Assembly: GCA_003217735.2 (NCBI GenBank)
Contig: CP031585.1
Location: 5,411,501-5,475,500 of the forward strand
Direction: 5' to 3'
DNA: 64,000 nt
DNA from: Marinibacterium anthonyi
GTDB lineage: Bacteria > Pseudomonadota > Alphaproteobacteria > Rhodobacterales > Rhodobacteraceae
Shown here: positions 48,407 through 57,256 of the stretch, piece by piece
How the letters are laid out: the number at the start of each line of letters is the position of its first letter
Numbering within the stretch: the stretch's first letter is position 1
Notes under the pieces: generated by a model
What the model was told of the DNA's origin: nothing
The model's database searches: none
The model's input: only the letters and a program-made list of their open reading frames with translations
Program-made: the position numbers and the translations under genes

Positions 48407-50665
48407 ATGGCCGACACCGACGTGACCCGGACCGGGGAAGCGCAGCCAGACGACGCATCTGGACGGTATTATCCCGACCAGCTCATGCTTCGATATGCGC
48501 GCGGCCGGGTCCGCTTTTTCGCGCAGCGGCAGATCCTGACGGTGCTGGGATCGGGTATGCTGTGGCTGATCGACGGGCCGGTGGCCGGACTGCTGGCCCT
48601 GTGCCTGGCGCTTGCCGGCGAAGCGGTCGATTGCCTGTACCTGCGCGGCATGAAGCCCCGGCTGGCGGCCGGAACGCCGCTGATCCGGGCACAGAGGATC
48701 AGCACGCTGACCGCCGTCTTCCAGGCGCTGACCATTTCCCTGTGCGTGTCGCTGGCCTGGTTCGGCGCGCTCGGGCAGTTGTCTTTGCTGTTCCCCGTCG
48801 CCTTCCTGGCGGGCGCGGCGATCAACGCGGGCATCGTGCTGCCCTACAACCGCCCGGCGGGCTATGCCCGCCTTGGGGTCTATGCGGTGACTGCCGTGAT
48901 CTTCGCCTTCCACGGCGCGATCCACACCGCCGACAGTCTTGCGGTCCTGGCGGTGGATCTGTCCGGCTTCGCGATCATGACCTATATCGTCATCGCCTTT
49001 GTCGGCTTCGTCGGCCTGGGGTTCGAACGGCAAAGGCACTATTTCTCGATCCTGGCCGAACAGACCCGCGTGCAGGCCCGCACCAACGAGGCCCTGCGCC
49101 AGCGCGAATTCGAGGCGCGGCGGCTGACCACCGCGGTGCGCAACGCCAACGACAGCGTGGTGGTCGCCGGGCCCGATGGCCGGATCACCTGGGCCAACGC
49201 CGCCTTCACGCGGATCACCGGCTATGAACTGGACGAAGCCGTGGGGCGGATGCCCGGCGACCTGCTGAACTCTCCCAACACCGATCCGGCCACGATCCGG
49301 GCGATATCCGAGGCGCTGCGCAAGGGCATCCCGTTCCGGGGCGAAATCCTGAACCGCACCAAGTGGGGCGGCGAGATCTGGATGGAGGTCAGCCAGGTGC
49401 CGGTGGTCGAAAGCGGCGCGGGCGGGCGGCCCGACATGTTCGTGGCGATCGAACGGGATGTCACCCTGGCCAAGCGCCAGGCGCGGGAACTGGCGCAGGC
49501 CAAGCAGGCCGCCGACGATGCCGCCCGGGCCAAGACCGAATTCCTTGCCACCATGAGCCACGAGATCCGCACGCCGATGAACGGCGTGATCGGCGTGTCG
49601 GACCTGTTGTGCGACACGGATCTGACGCGGGAACAGCGGGATTATGCGGAAACCATCCGCGGATCGGCCCAGGCGCTGCTGAAGATCATCAACGACATCC
49701 TGGATCTGTCGCGGATCGAAGCCGGCAAGATGGACCTGGCGCCCGAACCCTTCGATCTGCGCCATTGCGTGGACGGGGCGCTGAAACTGGTGCGCCCGCA
49801 AGCCCAGAAGAAGGGCCTGGCGCTTGAGGCGCGGATGGGTCCGGACCTGCCGGACCGGGTCAAGGGCGACGACGGGCGGCTGCGCCAGGTGCTGGTGAAC
49901 CTGCTGGGCAACGCGGTGAAGTTCACCGAGAAGGGCGCCGTGAACGTGTCCGTCGATATCCGCCCCGAAGGTCGCGGCTGGCGCGCGGAGATCGAGGTGC
50001 GCGACACCGGCATCGGCATCCCGCCCGAACAGCAGGCGGCGATCTTCGAAAGCTTTACCCAGGCCGATGCCACCACCACCCGCCGCTTCGGCGGAACCGG
50101 CCTGGGGCTGACCATCTCGTTGCGGCTGGTGCAGGCGATGTCGGGCGACCTGACCGTCACGTCCGAGCCGGGCCAGGGGTCCTGTTTCCGCCTGTCGCTG
50201 CCGCTGGACCGCGCCGAGGCGCAGGCCCCCCCGCCCCGCCCCGGCAAGAAATCGCCGGACGAGGATGTGTCGCAACTGGAAGGGCTGGACCTGCTGGTGG
50301 CCGAGGACAGCGAGGTGAACCGCTTTGTCATGGAACGGTTCCTGTACGACACGGGAATGCGGCTGCGGTTTGCCCATGACGGCGGGCAGGCAGTGGACAT
50401 GGTCGTGCAGCGGATGCCCGATATCATCCTGATGGACATGTCGATGCCGGTGCTCAGCGGCATCGACGCCACGCGCGAGATCCGGTCGCGGCCGGGGCGG
50501 CAGCCGATCATCGTGGCGCTGACCGCGAATGCCTTTGACGACGACCGCGAAGCCTGCTTCGCGGCGGGGATGAACGACTTTCTCAGCAAGCCTGTGGGCC
50601 GGTCCGATCTGATCGAATGCCTGTCGCGCTGGCGCGGACAGGTTGCAGAGGCGCCCGAAGCCTGA
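48407..50665 (+). CDS. Membrane-bound hybrid sensor histidine kinase (PAS-HisKA-HATPase-REC)
   Basis: A 752-residue sensor. The N-terminus has about six hydrophobic helices (residues 45-205), then a short coiled segment (about 208-240), a PAS domain (about 242-350; VVVAGPDGRITWANAAFTRITGY), HisKA with phospho-acceptor His385 (MSHEIRTPMNG), HATPase with the N box GNAVKFTEKG, G1 DTGIGIP and G2 GGTGLGL (about 500-570), and a C-terminal receiver domain (about 627-745) with phospho-Asp677 (IILMDMSMP). Such hybrids pass phosphate through an Hpt protein, not found here. It lies between pncA and pncB in the same direction. Stimulus unknown. Confidence 0.92.
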   Translation: MADTDVTRTGEAQPDDASGRYYPDQLMLRYARGRVRFFAQRQILTVLGSGMLWLIDGPVAGLLALCLALAGEAVDCLYLRGMKPRLAAGTPLIRAQRISTLTAVFQALTISLCVSLAWFGALGQLSLLFPVAFLAGAAINAGIVLPYNRPAGYARLGVYAVTAVIFAFHGAIHTADSLAVLAVDLSGFAIMTYIVIAFVGFVGLGFERQRHYFSILAEQTRVQARTNEALRQREFEARRLTTAVRNANDSVVVAGPDGRITWANAAFTRITGYELDEAVGRMPGDLLNSPNTDPATIRAISEALRKGIPFRGEILNRTKWGGEIWMEVSQVPVVESGAGGRPDMFVAIERDVTLAKRQARELAQAKQAADDAARAKTEFLATMSHEIRTPMNGVIGVSDLLCDTDLTREQRDYAETIRGSAQALLKIINDILDLSRIEAGKMDLAPEPFDLRHCVDGALKLVRPQAQKKGLALEARMGPDLPDRVKGDDGRLRQVLVNLLGNAVKFTEKGAVNVSVDIRPEGRGWRAEIEVRDTGIGIPPEQQAAIFESFTQADATTTRRFGGTGLGLTISLRLVQAMSGDLTVTSEPGQGSCFRLSLPLDRAEAQAPPPRPGKKSPDEDVSQLEGLDLLVAEDSEVNRFVMERFLYDTGMRLRFAHDGGQAVDMVVQRMPDIILMDMSMPVLSGIDATREIRSRPGRQPIIVALTANAFDDDREACFAAGMNDFLSKPVGRSDLIECLSRWRGQVAEAPEA

Positions 50666-50669
50666 TTTT

Positions 50670-50700
50670 GTGCGCTCCGCACCGGGGGGCGTCCCCCCGG
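50670..50700 (+). promoter_or_regulatory. Twin hairpins in the pncB 5' leader
   Basis: GTGCG/CGCAC (50670-50674 with 50678-50682) abuts an 8-bp stem CCGGGGGG (50682-50689) / CCCCCCGG (50693-50700) with loop CGT. They begin 5 nt after the kinase stop and end just before the pncB ribosome site GAGGAGG. They may end part of the kinase mRNA or shape pncB translation; they also resemble the GC hairpins near the dispersed element. Confidence 0.45.
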
Positions 50701-50720
50701 ACACGAGGAGGGGCCCGCCC

Positions 50721-52010
50721 TTGGACATCGCGACGCGCGTCTACAATCACAAATGGAAGATCGATCCGATCGTCCGCTCGCTGATCGATACCGATTTCTA
50801 CAAGCTGCTGATGTGCCAGTCGGTCTTTCGCAACCGGTCCGACACGCGGGTCACCTTTTCGCTGATCAACCGGACGACGTCCGTGCCCCTGGCAAAGCTG
50901 ATCGACGAAGGCGAACTGCGCGAACAGCTGGATCACATCCGGTCCCTGTCGCTGTCGCGCGGCGAAAGCACCTGGCTGCGCGGCAACACCTTCTATGGCA
51001 AGCGCCAGATGTTCCGCTCCGATTTCATGGAATGGTTCGAGAACCTGCGCCTGCCGCCCTACACGCTGGAACGCAAGGGCGACCAGTATGAACTGACCTT
51101 TGAAGGGTCGTGGCCCGAAGTCATGCTGTGGGAGATCCCGGCGCTGGCCACATTGATGGAGCTGCGGTCCCGCGCCGTCCTGAACGAGATGGGGCGGTTC
51201 GAACTGCAGGTCCTGTATGCCCGGGCCATGACCCGCGTCTGGGAAAAGATCGAACCGCTGCGCGATGTCGAGGGCCTGAAGATCGCCGATTTCGGCACGC
51301 GGCGGCGGCATTCCTTCCTGTGGCAGGACTGGTGCGTGCAGGCGATGATGGAAGGGCTGGGACCCAAGTTCACCGGCACGTCCAACTGCCTGATCGCCAT
51401 GCGCCGCGACCTGGAGGCCGTGGGCACCAACGCCCATGAACTGCCGATGGTCTATTCCGCGCTGGCGACAACCGACGATGCCCTGGCCCGCGCGCCCTAT
51501 GACGTGCTGTCGGACTGGCACGAGGAACACGACGGCAACCTGCGCATCATCCTGCCCGATACCTACGGCACCAAGGGGTTCCTGGACAACGCGCCCGACT
51601 GGCTGGCCGGCTGGACCGGCATCCGCATCGACAGCGGCGATCCGGCCACCGGCGCCGAAACCGCCATCGACTGGTGGAAGGCCCGGGGCGAGGATCCGAC
51701 GCAGAAGCTGGTGATCTTTTCCGACGGGCTGGATGTCGACAAGATCATCGCCCTGCATCACCAGTTCAAAGGCCGGGTGCGGCCCAGCTTTGGCTGGGGC
51801 ACGCTGCTGACCAACGATTTCCGCGGGCTGGTGTCCGGCGACCGGCTGGCGCCGTTCTCCTTGGTGTGCAAGGCGGTGTCGGCCAACGGGCGCCCGACGG
51901 TGAAACTGTCGGACAACCCGGAAAAGGCCATGGGCCCGCAGACCGAGATCGACCGCTACAAGCGCGTTTTCGGCGTCGGTGAACAGGAACGGATGGAAGT
52001 CATCGTCTAG
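50721..52010 (+). CDS. pncB: Nicotinate phosphoribosyltransferase
   Basis: Condenses nicotinate with PRPP (ATP-dependent) to nicotinate mononucleotide. 429 residues; blocks LIDTDFYKLLMCQSVF near residue 25, the GTRRRHSFLWQDWCVQAM segment with the phosphorylated-His region (about 193-210), GTSNCLIAMRRDL, IRIDSGDPA and FGWGTLLTNDF are all PncB features. The start is a TTG at 50721 preceded by GAGGAGG, giving LDIATRVYNHKW as in homologues; an upstream extension would run into the kinase. Its TAG stop shares bases with the convergent EamA stop (CTAG at 52007-52010). Confidence 0.94.
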   Translation: MDIATRVYNHKWKIDPIVRSLIDTDFYKLLMCQSVFRNRSDTRVTFSLINRTTSVPLAKLIDEGELREQLDHIRSLSLSRGESTWLRGNTFYGKRQMFRSDFMEWFENLRLPPYTLERKGDQYELTFEGSWPEVMLWEIPALATLMELRSRAVLNEMGRFELQVLYARAMTRVWEKIEPLRDVEGLKIADFGTRRRHSFLWQDWCVQAMMEGLGPKFTGTSNCLIAMRRDLEAVGTNAHELPMVYSALATTDDALARAPYDVLSDWHEEHDGNLRIILPDTYGTKGFLDNAPDWLAGWTGIRIDSGDPATGAETAIDWWKARGEDPTQKLVIFSDGLDVDKIIALHHQFKGRVRPSFGWGTLLTNDFRGLVSGDRLAPFSLVCKAVSANGRPTVKLSDNPEKAMGPQTEIDRYKRVFGVGEQERMEVIV

Positions 52011-52939
52011 GCCTCTGGCGGCGTCGCCGCCGAGGTTTTCTTTTTCATCCGCTCCCGCCAGATCACCGTCAGCCCGCCGATCATGATCAGCAGCCCGCCG
52101 GGGAACAGCGTGTTGAACGGCGTTTCGCCGAAGAACAGCCAGCCGAAGATGAACGCTACCGGGATCCCGAAATAGGTGAACGGCGCCAGGTTCGACTGTT
52201 CCGTCATCCGGAACGAAATCACCATCACCAGCACGGCGGTGCCGCCGAACGTGCCCATGGCCAGCAGCCAGAAGGCGTCGGACCAGGTGGTGATCGGGGA
52301 AAACCCGCCGGTCAGGGCGGCGATGACCAGCGATGTGATCATCGAGATCGACACCGAATACAGGTTGATCAGCGGGCTGGGCACCTCGGGGTCGATCAGC
52401 CGCGATGAAATGCCCGACAGCGCGTACAGCAGCGCCGAACCCAGCGGCGCAAGCGTGGCGATCTGAAAGGTCTCGGCGGTGGGGTTCATCACCAGCACCA
52501 CGCCGGCAAAGCCGATCAGCACGGCGAACCAGCGCACCGGCCCCACCTTTTCCCCCAGGATCGGGATCGCCAGCGCAGTCATGAACAGCGCATTGGCATA
52601 GGTGATCGTCGTCGCCGTGGCATAGGCCATCGTTCCCAGCGAGACATAGAAGAACAGCTGCGCAAAGGACACGGACAGCCCGCGCGCAAAGGCCAGTTTC
52701 CATTGTCTCAGCTTCAGCGTCCGCCCGTTCTGGTGCCAGGCCCTGGACGACAGCAGGGCGATGCCGCTGGGAAACAGCCCGAAGAAATTCCGCCAGGCCG
52801 ACAATTCGGCGGCCGAAAAGCGGGGCGAGAGGTGCTTGATCACCAGCCCCATCGACTGGAACAGAACCAGCGCCACCAGCGACAGCAGGATCGCCAGCAC
52901 GACGTTGTCACCCTGACGTTGGATGGGCCGCGTGGTCAT
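52007..52939 (-). CDS. EamA-family DMT transporter
   Basis: A 310-residue inner-membrane protein with ten helices in two EamA units (about 12-150 and 165-295). The unit-closing loops are PILGEKVGPVRW (about 125) and LFFGETPFNTLF (about 265). The C-terminus is basic (RERMKKKTSAA). Substrate unknown. It is not closely similar to the other EamA protein in this window. It lies 6 nt after the aldehyde dehydrogenase stop on the same strand, so it is probably the last gene of that operon. Confidence 0.85.
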   Translation of the reverse strand: MTTRPIQRQGDNVVLAILLSLVALVLFQSMGLVIKHLSPRFSAAELSAWRNFFGLFPSGIALLSSRAWHQNGRTLKLRQWKLAFARGLSVSFAQLFFYVSLGTMAYATATTITYANALFMTALAIPILGEKVGPVRWFAVLIGFAGVVLVMNPTAETFQIATLAPLGSALLYALSGISSRLIDPEVPSPLINLYSVSISMITSLVIAALTGGFSPITTWSDAFWLLAMGTFGGTAVLVMVISFRMTEQSNLAPFTYFGIPVAFIFGWLFFGETPFNTLFPGGLLIMIGGLTVIWRERMKKKTSAATPPEA

Positions 52940-52945
52940 CGTCGG

Positions 52946-54397
52946 TCATCCATGGTGGGCGGCCACCGTCTTGAGTTGTGAAAAGCCATACAATGCCTCG
53001 AATCCTTTCTCGCGCCCGTGGCCGGATTTCCCCCGCCCCCCGAACGGCAGTTCAACACCGCCCCCGGCGCCGTAATTGTTGATGAAGACCTGTCCGGACT
53101 TCAGCCGTTTCGCCAACCGCATCTGCCGCGCCCCGTCCCGGGACCAGATCGACGACACCAGCCCGTAATCGGTGCCATTGGCGATCCGCACGGCCTCGTC
53201 TTCGGTGTCGAAGGGGATAAGCACCTGGACGGGGCCGAAAATCTCGTCCCTTGCCAGGATGTGATCACACGGCACATCGGCGAACAGCGTGGGCGTCACA
53301 TAGGCGCCCGATTGCGGCGTGCCCTTTGTGATCACACCTTTGCCCGCAATGTCCAGACCCGCGCCCTTGTCCAGGAAACCCGTCACGATCTCCTGCTGGC
53401 GGGCCGAGATCAGGGGGCCTACGCGGTAATCCTCCAGCGCCGGCCCGACGGTCAGATCCGCGTAAGCGTCGCCCATCATCGCGCGCACCGCGTCATAGAC
53501 GCGGCGCTGCACCAGGATCCGGGACGAGGCCGAACAGGTCTGCCCGGCGTTCTGGATGCCCGCGTTCACCAGGAACGGCAGCGCGGCGGTCAGATCGGCA
53601 TCGTCAAAGACCAGCTGCGGGGATTTGCCTCCCAGTTCCAGCGTCACCGGCACCACGTTCCTTGCCGCCGCCGCCTGCACCGCGGCCCCCGTGGCGACCG
53701 ACCCGGTGAAGGAAATGTGGTGGATGCCCGGATGCCCCGACAGCGCCGCGCCGGCCTCGGCCCCCAGCCCGGGGACGACGTTCAGCGCACCATCGGGCAG
53801 GCCGGCTTCGACGGCGATATGGGCAAAGGCCAGCGCGGTCAGACAGGCCTCTTCCGCCGGTTTCAGCACGCAGGCATTGCCCATGGCCAGCGCCGCGCCG
53901 ACCGACCGGCCGATGATCTGCATCGGGTAGTTCCATGGCACGATATGGCCCGTCACCCCGTGCGGTTCGCGCAGGGTGTAAACGGTGTAGCCATCCAGAT
54001 AGGGCAGGGTTTCGCCATGCACCTTGTCCGCCGCGCCACCGTAGAATTCCAGGTAGCGTGCCAGCGCCACCGCATCGGCCCGCGCCTGGGTCAGCGGTTT
54101 GCCGACGTCCAGCGCCTCCATCCGGGCCAGGTCATCGACGCGGTCCAGCACCATGCGGCCCATCCTTGTCAGGATCCGGCCGCGTTCCAGCGCGGTCATG
54201 CGGCCCCAATCGCCGTCCAGGGCGGATTGCGCGGCCATGACGGCGGCGTCGATCTCGGGCGGGCCGCCGCGCGCGATCTGGCACAGGGTGGATCCGTCGG
54301 ACGGGTTGATCAGGTCCATCCGTCCGGCTTCGGCCGGGATCCAGCGGCCGCCGATCAGGCATGTCGTGGGGTCGAACCAGGGGGTTCGGTCGGTCAT
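52946..54397 (-). CDS. Aldehyde dehydrogenase family protein
   Basis: A 483-residue NAD(P)-dependent aldehyde dehydrogenase. HIVPWNYPMQIIGRSVGAALAMGNACVLKPAEE (about 146-178) is the cofactor-binding region; catalytic Glu lies in VTLELGGKSPQLVF (about 252) and catalytic Cys in NAGQTCSASSRI (about 286). DEIFGPVQVLIPF and LPFGGRGKSGHGREKG complete the signature. The style is of betaine-aldehyde or aminoaldehyde dehydrogenases but substrate is not certain. Coupled to the upstream GNAT by ATGA, in the ABC importer operon. Confidence 0.9.
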   Translation of the reverse strand: MTDRTPWFDPTTCLIGGRWIPAEAGRMDLINPSDGSTLCQIARGGPPEIDAAVMAAQSALDGDWGRMTALERGRILTRMGRMVLDRVDDLARMEALDVGKPLTQARADAVALARYLEFYGGAADKVHGETLPYLDGYTVYTLREPHGVTGHIVPWNYPMQIIGRSVGAALAMGNACVLKPAEEACLTALAFAHIAVEAGLPDGALNVVPGLGAEAGAALSGHPGIHHISFTGSVATGAAVQAAAARNVVPVTLELGGKSPQLVFDDADLTAALPFLVNAGIQNAGQTCSASSRILVQRRVYDAVRAMMGDAYADLTVGPALEDYRVGPLISARQQEIVTGFLDKGAGLDIAGKGVITKGTPQSGAYVTPTLFADVPCDHILARDEIFGPVQVLIPFDTEDEAVRIANGTDYGLVSSIWSRDGARQMRLAKRLKSGQVFINNYGAGGGVELPFGGRGKSGHGREKGFEALYGFSQLKTVAAHHG

Positions 54398-54852
54398 CGG
54401 GCGTCTCCTCCATCCGCCGTGAACGTGTAGCTGTGCGATTGCGACGGCGTCAGGCCGGGACCCTTTTTCAGGTCGGGCATCTGGGCCAGCGCATCCTCCC
54501 AGAAGGCGCCGGCCATGCCGTGGGCGGCCACCCCGATCACCCAGCGCCCCGGCAGGCGGGCGAATACGCGCCGCGCCGCGCCACGTCCGGTGCCCGCGCG
54601 ACGGTGATCCGGGAAGATCGTGAATTCGGCCAGTTCATGCGTGCCGTCGTCTTGGGTGAAGGCCAGCGCAAAGCCGATCCGCGTGTCGCCGCGCAGGATC
54701 CAGAAGGGATGGCGCGCCGGGCCGAACTGACGCGCGGCGATACCGGCGATGTCGAGCGTCTGTCCCGGGACGATTTCGGCGAGATACCGGGCAAGCGCCG
54801 CCTCCAGCGCGGACTGGTCGGCGGACGTCATGTGATGCAGCGTGATACTCAT
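54394..54852 (-). CDS. GNAT-family N-acetyltransferase
   Basis: A 152-residue acetyltransferase-fold protein: ITLHHMTSADQSALEAALARYLAE at the N-terminus, IGFALAFTQDDGTHELAEFTIFPDHRRAGTGRGAARRVFARLPGRW with the acetyl-CoA pyrophosphate-binding R-x-x-G-x-G/A block (about 92-105). It overlaps the upstream ATPase gene and the downstream aldehyde dehydrogenase gene by 4 nt each, so it is translationally embedded in the operon. Acetyl acceptor unknown, perhaps an imported amine or peptide. Confidence 0.8.
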   Translation of the reverse strand: MSITLHHMTSADQSALEAALARYLAEIVPGQTLDIAGIAARQFGPARHPFWILRGDTRIGFALAFTQDDGTHELAEFTIFPDHRRAGTGRGAARRVFARLPGRWVIGVAAHGMAGAFWEDALAQMPDLKKGPGLTPSQSHSYTFTADGGDAR

Positions 54853-56444
54853 GCGATGTCCGGCAGCACCGGGGGCAGCACCGGGGCCGCGTCGATCAGG
54901 CTGCGGGTGTAGGGATGCGACGGTGCGGTAAAGACCTGTTCGGTCGGCCCCTGTTCCACGATCTCGCCCGCCTGCATGACCATGACGCGGTCGGTGACCG
55001 AGCGGACCACTGTCAGGTCGTGGGAGATGAACAGGTAGGTCAGCCCGTATGCGCCGCAGAGATCGGCAATCAGGTCGAGAATGCGCGCCCGGACGGAAAC
55101 GTCCAGCGCCGAAACCGCTTCGTCGAAGAGGATGATGTCGGGGCGGATGATCAGCGCGCGGGCGATGGCGATGCGCTGGCGCTGCCCGCCGGAAAATTCG
55201 TGGATGTACTTGCCCGCGTCCGAGGGGTGAAGGCCCACGGCGGTCAGCGCCGCGTCGATGGCCTTTTGCCGCGCGGCGCCGGTGGGGGCGCTGTCCAGCA
55301 GGTGAAAGGGTTCGGTGATCAGCCGGTCGACCCGGTGGCGCGGGTTGAACGACCCATAGGGGTCCTGGAACACCACCTGCATGCGGCGGCGGACCTGCGC
55401 GTCGTCCCCGCCGTCCCAGATCGGGGCGCCATCCAGCAGGATCTGCCCGCCCTGGATCGGCTCCAACCCCAGAAGCGCGCGGGTCAGGGTGGACTTGCCG
55501 CAACCGGATTCGCCGACCAATCCCAGGCGTTCGCCTTTCTGCAGGGAGAAGCTGACGCCCTTGACCGCCTCGAACCGCCCCGGCCGGGCAAAGGGATGCG
55601 GGCGGGCGGTGCGGTAGTGGCGGCGGACCTCGCGGACCTCAAGCAGCGCCTGCGGTGGTGGCGGCGCGGGCAGGGTGACCCGGTGGGTGGAGGCGGCGAA
55701 GAGCATCCTGGTATAGGGATGTTGGGCATGGCGCAGCAGGTGCCGCGTGGCGGCGGCTTCGACCACCTGGCCCTTTTGCATGACGGCGATCCGGTCGGCC
55801 ATGTCGGCCACGACGGCAAGGTCGTGGGTGATCATGAGCATGCCCATGCCGTCTTGGGCCACCAGCTGTTTCAGCAGCGTCAGGATCTGGGCCTGGGTGG
55901 TGACATCCAGCGCCGTGGTGGGTTCGTCGGCGATCAGCAGGCGGGGTTTGAGGGCGATGGCCATGGCGATGACCACCCGCTGGCGCTGGCCGCCGGAAAG
56001 TTCGTGGGGAAAGCGGGTGAGCGGGAAGCGGTCCTTGGGCAGGCCGACGCGGGCCAGCACCTCTTCCGCCCGTTTCCGAGCGGCCTCGGGGGGCATGGCC
56101 TTGTGGATCAGGATGGTTTCGACCACCTGGTCGCCGATGGTCTTGACCGGGTTCAGCGCGGTCATCGGTTCCTGGAAGATCATGCCGACGGACTGGCCGC
56201 GTACCCGGCACATGTCGTCTTCACTCTTCGCCAGCAGGTCCTGACCGTCCAGCAGGATGCGCCCTGTGGATTTGGCCCCCTCGGGCACCAATCCCATGAC
56301 GGCGAAGGCGGTCATCGACTTGCCGGACCCGCTTTCGCCGGTGACGGCGACGATTTCCCCGGGTGCGACGGTGATCGAGACGTCGCGCAGGATGTCGTAA
56401 TCGCGGATCCGCAGCGACAGGTTCTCGATCTGCAAAAGGCTCAT
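54849..56444 (-). CDS. Peptide/opine-type ABC importer, fused double ATPase
   Basis: A 531-residue protein with two complete ATPase domains, equivalent to DppD plus DppF. Domain 1 (about 1-265): Walker A GESGSGKS (34-41), signature LSGGQRQR, Walker B LLIADEPTTALD. Domain 2 (about 272-531): Walker A GESGCGKS, signature FSGGQRQR, Walker B IILFDEAVSALD. The HPYTRMLF and HPYTRSLI motifs near each end are typical of oligopeptide importers. Start at 56444 (MSLLQIENLSL) overlaps the permease stop (ATGA). The substrate may be a peptide, opine or nickel-type ligand. No binding-protein gene is found in the operon. Confidence 0.93.
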   Translation of the reverse strand: MSLLQIENLSLRIRDYDILRDVSITVAPGEIVAVTGESGSGKSMTAFAVMGLVPEGAKSTGRILLDGQDLLAKSEDDMCRVRGQSVGMIFQEPMTALNPVKTIGDQVVETILIHKAMPPEAARKRAEEVLARVGLPKDRFPLTRFPHELSGGQRQRVVIAMAIALKPRLLIADEPTTALDVTTQAQILTLLKQLVAQDGMGMLMITHDLAVVADMADRIAVMQKGQVVEAAATRHLLRHAQHPYTRMLFAASTHRVTLPAPPPPQALLEVREVRRHYRTARPHPFARPGRFEAVKGVSFSLQKGERLGLVGESGCGKSTLTRALLGLEPIQGGQILLDGAPIWDGGDDAQVRRRMQVVFQDPYGSFNPRHRVDRLITEPFHLLDSAPTGAARQKAIDAALTAVGLHPSDAGKYIHEFSGGQRQRIAIARALIIRPDIILFDEAVSALDVSVRARILDLIADLCGAYGLTYLFISHDLTVVRSVTDRVMVMQAGEIVEQGPTEQVFTAPSHPYTRSLIDAAPVLPPVLPDIA

Positions 56445-57256
56445 GCGCGGCGCACCCTCAGCCTGGGGTCCAGCATGTCGCGCAGCCCGTCGCCCAGCAG
56501 GTTCAGCCCCAGCACCGTCAGCACCACGGCCAGCCCCGGCACCAGCGCCACGTGCGGCGCGATTGAGATCAGGGTCTGCGCATCGGCCAGCATGCGGCCC
56601 AGCGACGGCGTGGGCGGCTGGACGCCCAGGCCCACGAAGGACAGCGCGGCTTCGACCTGGATGCCAAGCGCGAACTGGATGGTGCCCTGCACGATCAGCA
56701 GGTCGGTGACATTGGGCAGGATGTGTTCGACGGAAATCCGCGTGGTCGACTTGCCCGACACCCGGGCCGCCATGATGAATTCGCGCTGCCACAGGGACAG
56801 GGCCGCGCCCCGGGTGACACGGGCACAGACGGGGATGTTGAAGATGCCGAAGGCCAGCACCGCGTTGAAGGCCGAGGGCCCGAAGACGGCGGTGATCAGG
56901 ATCGCCATCACCAGGAAGGGAAAGGCGAAGACGATGTCGTTGCCGCGCATGATGAGCTCGTCCAGCCAGCGGCCCCGGTTCGCCGCCGCCGCCAGCCCCA
57001 GCGGGATGCCGATGACCAGCCCCACGGTAATCGCCAGCGCCGCGATGGCGATGGAGGTGCGCAACCCCACCATGGTCATCGACAGCATGTCGCGGCCCAG
57101 GTGATCGGTGCCCAGCCAATGGGCGGCGGATGGTTTCTGCAGCTTGGCGGGGATGTCCAGCAGGGTGACATCGTAGGGCGTCCACACCAGCGATATCAGC
57201 GCGAGCACGGCCATGAGCGCGGTCAACGTGGCGCCGATCAGGAAGTTGCGGCTCAT
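56441..57256 (-). CDS. Peptide-type ABC importer permease (DppC-like)
   Basis: A 271-residue permease with about six helices. N-terminal HWLGTDHLGRDMLSMTMVGLRTSI is a strict DppC/OppC hallmark (about residues 46-69), and the coupling EAA loop is AARVSGKSTTRISVEHILPNV (about 165-185). The C-terminal GDGLRDMLDPRLRVRRA is also family typical. Start at 57256 overlaps the DppB-like stop by 4 nt. Works with the upstream permease and downstream ATPase. Confidence 0.92.
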   Translation of the reverse strand: MSRNFLIGATLTALMAVLALISLVWTPYDVTLLDIPAKLQKPSAAHWLGTDHLGRDMLSMTMVGLRTSIAIAALAITVGLVIGIPLGLAAAANRGRWLDELIMRGNDIVFAFPFLVMAILITAVFGPSAFNAVLAFGIFNIPVCARVTRGAALSLWQREFIMAARVSGKSTTRISVEHILPNVTDLLIVQGTIQFALGIQVEAALSFVGLGVQPPTPSLGRMLADAQTLISIAPHVALVPGLAVVLTVLGLNLLGDGLRDMLDPRLRVRRA

